45,415 nucleotides of DNA from CAZBEL01 sp964628055 (GTDB taxonomy: Bacteria; Fidelibacterota; Marinisomatia; Marinisomatales; TCS56): the NCBI GenBank assembly GCA_964628055.1, contig CAZVNL010000017.1, forward strand, positions 1 through 45,415. Direction: 5' to 3'. The number at the start of each line of letters is the position of its first letter. Position 1 is the first letter of the stretch. This document shows, one piece after another, positions 41,759 to 45,415 of the stretch. Below the pieces are notes generated by a model, which saw nothing but the letters and a program-made list of their open reading frames with translations, ran no database searches and was not told the origin of the DNA. The position numbers were made by a program, and so were the translations under genes.

Positions 41759-42703
41759 TTACTTGCGTTTCAGCATTTCCTGGTTTTCCAGGTGGAGATT
41801 GGTAATAGTATCGAGGATTAAGCCAACCCCAAAGAGGACAACGGCGATGATCTCTAGTGCGACGGCCAAAATCGCCAGGGGAACACGGTAAACGTAGCGA
41901 TATAGGAGGTAGTCTTGAATGGGAAACCAACCGGCAATGAGACCCAGGATGAAAAATAAGAGAGCAAAAAAAGTAAAGAAGGCGAAGGGTTTGTAATCCT
42001 TGAAAATGAAGAGAAGGGCTTTAATTGTGCTTATACCATCTGTAAAGGTGTTGAGTTTAGAATGGCTCCCCTTTGGGCGGCAACGGTAAGGGACAGGGAC
42101 TTCCGCAACGGTAAAGTGTTTCATTAATGCCTGGAGCGTCATTTCGGTCTCTACCTCGAAACGGTTTGACTTCAAATAGACATTTTCTACAAATCGACGC
42201 GATAGGATTCTAAACCCGGAGAACACGTCGGTAACCCGGGCTTTAAATAACCGGGATATCAAGGTAGAGATGAGCCGATTCCCCAAGCGATGGAGAAGAC
42301 GTAGCGAACCCTTCTCGTTCTTCTCAAACCGGGTACCCACCACCATATCAACCCTATCCCGTTGAAATACCTCCAGCATTTTTCCTGAGGAATCCACGGG
42401 GTAGGTGTCATCGCCATCAACGAGAATGTAGACATCTGCGTCCACACAATGGAACATGTGGCGTACTACGTTCCCTTTCCCCTGGAAGGGTGAAATAATG
42501 ACTTCGGCCCCGGCCTCTCTGGCCGCCTCGGTGGTGCCGTCAGTGGAATTATTATCAAAGACATAAACAGTTGCAGCGGGTAAAGCCTGCATAAAGTCCT
42601 TCACCACCTTCCCTACTGTGTGGACTTCGTTAAAGCAGGGGATGAGAATGGCGGTGGAATATTCTGAAATCATTCCGCTATTTTTTCCCAAAGGCTTGTT
42701 CAT
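41759..42703 (-). CDS. GT2 glycosyltransferase, polyprenyl-phosphate type with two C-terminal helices
   Basis: This 314-residue protein has a GT-A fold. The N-terminal motif is ILIPCFNE (19-26). The metal-binding DGDD (96-99) lies in LVDGDDTYP, and the acceptor-side VFSGFRILSRRFV follows. Two membrane helices at about 235-257 and 275-300 close the protein. The domain order resembles DPM1/GtrB-like enzymes that load a sugar onto polyprenyl phosphate. Start could be ATG 42703 or the in-frame ATG at codon 11. It is the first gene of the leftward run flippase-YfhO-kinase. Upstream DNA is AT-rich and non-coding for 289 bases. Confidence 0.88.
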   Translation of the reverse strand: MNKPLGKNSGMISEYSTAILIPCFNEVHTVGKVVKDFMQALPAATVYVFDNNSTDGTTEAAREAGAEVIISPFQGKGNVVRHMFHCVDADVYILVDGDDTYPVDSSGKMLEVFQRDRVDMVVGTRFEKNEKGSLRLLHRLGNRLISTLISRLFKARVTDVFSGFRILSRRFVENVYLKSNRFEVETEMTLQALMKHFTVAEVPVPYRCRPKGSHSKLNTFTDGISTIKALLFIFKDYKPFAFFTFFALLFFILGLIAGWFPIQDYLLYRYVYRVPLAILAVALEIIAVVLFGVGLILDTITNLHLENQEMLKRK

Positions 42704-42992
42704 ATGTGATGCAAATCCACTTAAATATTCAATGAATAATAACGCTTCTTACATGAAATAGTCTAAAACACTTTAAACAAAGGATAATGGATAATGACTC
42801 AGACATTGGTTTTTTGCAGGGTAGTATTGAAATGTAATACCATTTATCTAATCAACCCAATTATCGAAAGATGTCTTTTACCGCAATAGCAGTTATCAAC
42901 TTTAGACCTTACAGAGAGAAACGACGGTTCTGCATAGAACAAATTATCCTCGTTTTCGCAGTGTACTGTACTAATGACCTATACCACTACAT
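42704..42992. other. AT-rich intergenic region between two glycosyltransferase genes
   Basis: This 289-base gap holds no gene I can support. It is clearly richer in A and T than DNA to its left. A 5-bp inverted repeat GTATT/AATAC lies near 42822-42842 without a T-run. The promoter of the GT2-flippase-YfhO series is probably here, but no box pair stands out. The composition shift begins here. Confidence 0.45.
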
Positions 42993-44234
42993 TTAGAAAG
43001 AGTGTTTCTTATGTTCTTTGACTATACTTTGGTAGAGAGCAGTCAATTGTGATGCAACCGCTTCTGAGGAGTACATTTCATGCACCTTTTTTCTAGCATG
43101 TCGACCTATTTCCTTTAATTTTTCTGGTTGTGCCAAAAGTTCCAGGCATTTTTTAATCATAGAAGGAATATCATCTACTATCCATAGTCCGTCATTTTCA
43201 GTTATTAGTATTCCCTCCGCACCCACAGGTGTTGTCAATACGGGAGTACCACACGCAAGGGCGTGTGTTATTTTCATTTTTAATCCAGCACCAATAAAGA
43301 TAGGGGCGATGAAAAGGCTGGACGAGGATATATATTCGTCGATCTTGGTCACAAAACCATCATAAGTGATCCCGTCGGTATTTTCACAGATTAAACTCAA
43401 TTCTGGCGACATGCTCTTCCCTGCAATTCCTAACGTTACGCCAGGTAGAGCTGCTTTTAGTTTAGGAAATATTTTGTAAACAAGTAATTCTACGACTTGG
43501 TGGTTAGGCCTTCGACTTAGCAATCCTACAAAACACAATCTAAAGGGTACTTTAGGAACTTTGATGTCCTTTCGTACGGAAATTGGAGGCGGTATAACAT
43601 AGATAGGAGGCAGGTTCTTCCATCTGGACGCATAAGACTTATCTTCCTCCGTTACTGTGATTATGGCATCAAAGCGTTTTAAAAGGATAGGCTCATAATG
43701 ATTCCAAATTTTATATTGAATCCAATCAATTACTTTTTTATACCACTTTGAATCATTCTTATAGATACGATTAAATAACTTCGTAGAAATATCATGCTCC
43801 GTTAACACACAAGGTTTTGATAACAAACAAGAGCGGTAATAGTTCATCACGTTATATTCAACATGGATTATGTCTGGGTCAAATTGGGCTACAATCGAAC
43901 GAACGAGTTTTAACATCTGGGGGTTATAATATTTAGCAACAAAGAATGGTTCTAACTTAAAAAAAGTTCTATAAAGAACAATTAAATACCTGTAATAAAA
44001 CGAATAACACCCCATCCATTTATTCACGGAGAAGCTATTTTTAAATAAATAATCGATTACTATTCCCTTTTCCAATAAAGGCTGGAGTAAAGTCTTTTCG
44101 TTAGGCTTAAGAAAACAAACAATCCGGATTTTATGATTGGCCGATAACGAAACCAAGTTTCTATAGATAGTCTGAGCCCCTGCATGACCAAGAAGCTCAC
44201 TTGGGACATACGGTGAAATGGAGAGAATTTTCAT
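42993..44234 (-). CDS. GT4-type glycosyltransferase (GT-B fold)
   Basis: This 413-residue cytoplasmic enzyme has an N-terminal acceptor domain (ISPYVPSELLGHAGAQTIYRN; EYNVMNYYRS) and a C-terminal GT4 donor domain from about residue 230 (LCFVGLLSRRPNHQVVELL, LGIAGKSMSPEL, FIAPIFIGAGLKMKITHALA, CGTPVLTTPVGAEGI). The position normally filled by the second Glu of the EX7E motif is His324 here (ITHALACG instead of xEALACG). Specificity is unknown; sulfotransferase and GT2 neighbours place it in surface-glycan synthesis. It is AT-richer than genes to the left. ATG start; the gap to the sulfotransferase is 83 bases. Confidence 0.88.
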   Translation of the reverse strand: MKILSISPYVPSELLGHAGAQTIYRNLVSLSANHKIRIVCFLKPNEKTLLQPLLEKGIVIDYLFKNSFSVNKWMGCYSFYYRYLIVLYRTFFKLEPFFVAKYYNPQMLKLVRSIVAQFDPDIIHVEYNVMNYYRSCLLSKPCVLTEHDISTKLFNRIYKNDSKWYKKVIDWIQYKIWNHYEPILLKRFDAIITVTEEDKSYASRWKNLPPIYVIPPPISVRKDIKVPKVPFRLCFVGLLSRRPNHQVVELLVYKIFPKLKAALPGVTLGIAGKSMSPELSLICENTDGITYDGFVTKIDEYISSSSLFIAPIFIGAGLKMKITHALACGTPVLTTPVGAEGILITENDGLWIVDDIPSMIKKCLELLAQPEKLKEIGRHARKKVHEMYSSEAVASQLTALYQSIVKEHKKHSF

Positions 44235-44317
44235 TAATTGCTAGGATGTGATTATGAAAAATTATGAAACAATAAAGAGAATTACTACAAATCAGGGTTT
44301 CATTTGACCACAAATTA

Positions 44318-45262
44318 TTAGGAGTTTATTTTCCTGATAATAAACTTTTTAATTCCAGTCAGCCCCATACGACTTATTAGTATTTTGATCTTGAAGTAGT
44401 TAATCCAACAAGAAATTTTTAATAAAAATTGAAAGAAATCTTTTGGGCGTTTTTGTACTTTTTTTGTTATATAATAGTCAATTAATGATTCTTGGTGATT
44501 AGATAAAACAGTTTTGTATTTTTTATTTTGTTGGGGAACTATCCCTATTCTATTTTTAAAGACAGGTCCTTCACCAATCGGATTATTATAATAACTTGAA
44601 TACATACCAGGTTGTAACATACGGTCTTCATAAGATACATTTAAATACTGACATACCTCTTTCAATATCTTTTCGGGATCATCCACGAACGTTTCGTACC
44701 AAATTTTATAGAAATGTTTAGAAAATCTCTCAATATAATCACAATACAATTGGTATTGAGCGCAGGCTTTATAAAAACTAAAGTTTATGTTCGGGCTAAT
44801 AATATTAGAAGCAATGTTGGGCTTGGGTTCACGATGCAAATTAATGATCTTAGCATTAGGGAAATATTCAATAAGATAGGAAATGTAATATAAATGCGTA
44901 GGTGTTTTCTCTCCCCATACTTTCTTTCCTTTATGCGTTGCTAAAGTTTTTAAAATAGTTTTAAATGTAGTTTTATGAGAATACGCCCGAGCTGCAATTT
45001 CGGTTATTAAAGATGATTTTAAACACCGGAACTCACTCCATGACGGATCTTTATATTTCACCGGTCTAAAGATCCTATTCACTACTTCAACAGCATAGTG
45101 ATACGAACCCGGCTTTGGTAGAAAACGTCGACTCCCAACAATCTCCTGGAAAAAATGAGTTTCCGGTGAAATGAAAATAGACGAGTGTCTATTAAGACAA
45201 TAGCGCATTAAAGTAGTGCCAGATCTCGGTAAACCAACAATAAAAATAGGAGCTTGTGCCAA
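44318..45262 (-). CDS. PAPS-dependent sulfotransferase
   Basis: This 314-residue protein has the sulfotransferase P-loop-like 5'-PSB motif VGLPRSGTTL (9-18), the GEKTPTHL segment (117-124) and the 3'-phosphate-binding Arg144 and Ser152 (HREPKPNIAS). It should transfer sulfate from PAPS to a glycan or lipid acceptor. The C-terminal part is basic and AT-rich codons dominate. The only conventional start downstream of the in-frame stop is TTG at 45262, which gives the usual short N-terminus before PIFIVG. It lies next to a GT4 enzyme, suggesting sulfation of a surface polysaccharide, which is inference. Confidence 0.86.
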   Translation of the reverse strand: MAQAPIFIVGLPRSGTTLMRYCLNRHSSIFISPETHFFQEIVGSRRFLPKPGSYHYAVEVVNRIFRPVKYKDPSWSEFRCLKSSLITEIAARAYSHKTTFKTILKTLATHKGKKVWGEKTPTHLYYISYLIEYFPNAKIINLHREPKPNIASNIISPNINFSFYKACAQYQLYCDYIERFSKHFYKIWYETFVDDPEKILKEVCQYLNVSYEDRMLQPGMYSSYYNNPIGEGPVFKNRIGIVPQQNKKYKTVLSNHQESLIDYYITKKVQKRPKDFFQFLLKISCWINYFKIKILISRMGLTGIKKFIIRKINS

Positions 45263-45327
45263 AAGTTTAGATCCGGGTTTTGTAATAGGAGTGTTGACTA
45301 CTATTAATGACGAATGGGGAAGGAGTA

Positions 45328-45414
45328 TTAATAAACAACATTTTTTAATCCAGTGTGTCCTTTATTAGCATGTAAAAGGTAATTACCGTCACGCACATTT
45401 AATTTCATGATCAT
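45328..45414 (-). CDS. Possible 3' end of a truncated gene or very short ORF at the window edge
   Basis: On the minus strand a frame open to the edge reads MIMKLNVRDG ... GLKNVVY and stops at 45328-45330. It could be the C-terminus of a gene cut by the window or chance. It is 28 codons within the window and has no recognisable motif. Confidence 0.2.
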   Translation of the reverse strand: MIMKLNVRDGNYLLHANKGHTGLKNVVY

Positions 45415-45415
45415 C

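Noticed and set aside
1..45415. tRNA, rRNA, CRISPR arrays, insertion sequences, toxin-antitoxin pairs
   Set aside because: No T-loop-like GTTCGA motif in tRNA context, no regular repeat-spacer pattern, no transposase or integrase motifs, and no small paired genes were seen.

Overview
This 45.4 kb window comes from a Gram-negative bacterium of the Fibrobacterota-Chlorobiota-Bacteroidota (FCB) superphylum. It most resembles an uncultured lineage such as Neomarinimicrobiota (SAR406) or a neighbour. The main reason is three adjacent secreted proteins that end in the FlgD-like, type-IX-secretion-style C-terminal domain (QNYPNPFNP ... VYNLRG ... SGIY/TGIY ... K), together with several lipoproteins and an outer-membrane barrel protein. 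The phylum call is inference from protein style, not from a marker-gene tree. No rRNA, tRNA, CRISPR array, transposase or phage gene was seen.

Layout. (1) 0.2-9.2 kb: a bidirectional-looking terminator, then two giant tandem paralogous surface proteins (1378 and 1563 aa) built from beta-sandwich modules with a dockerin-like calcium repeat and a sorting domain. (2) 9.3-22.3 kb: a compact minus-strand run reading pyrF, pyrE, cyclophilin lipoprotein, patatin, DsbD, TlpA-like thioredoxin, M1 peptidase fused to an Omp85-like barrel, YVTN beta-propeller lipoprotein, pentaheme cytochrome c lipoprotein, FG-GAP sorting-domain protein. Many of these genes overlap by 4 to 26 bases. The envelope half joins thiol-disulfide exchange (DsbD/TlpA) with a multiheme cytochrome and cell-surface proteins. 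(3) 22.4-28.6 kb: GNAT acetyltransferase (+), sodium:solute symporter (-), an exported DUF255/thioredoxin-like protein (+) and a glutamate/aspartate-type symporter (+). These are followed by a possible structured RNA with a strong terminator. (4) 28.6-42.7 kb: a long minus-strand series reading GT2 glycosyltransferase, flippase, YfhO membrane protein, histidine kinase, YajC, def, fmt, rsmB, PASTA protein, DGK/dolichol-kinase-like protein, BatA-like VWA protein, hflX. It mixes surface-glycan assembly with N-terminal formyl-methionine handling and rRNA modification. (5) 42.7-45.4 kb: an AT-richer end with a GT4 glycosyltransferase and a sulfotransferase, probably the edge of a surface-polysaccharide cluster.

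How the genes may work together. DsbD brings electrons across the inner membrane and can feed the TlpA-like lipoprotein and apocytochrome cysteines. The cytochrome, the propeller and the FG-GAP surface protein follow in the same translationally coupled chain. pyrE and pyrF complete UMP synthesis. fmt, def and rsmB handle formyl-Met-tRNA, nascent-chain deformylation and 16S rRNA C967 methylation. GT2, flippase, YfhO, GT4 and sulfotransferase look like steps in building or decorating an envelope glycan.

The strongest candidates for something unusual are the M1 peptidase-Omp85-like fusion, the tandem dockerin/cohesin-like sorting-domain proteins with swapped interior modules, the use of ATGA, GTGA and TTGA as coupling overlaps, and the unassigned structured RNA candidate near 28.4 kb.
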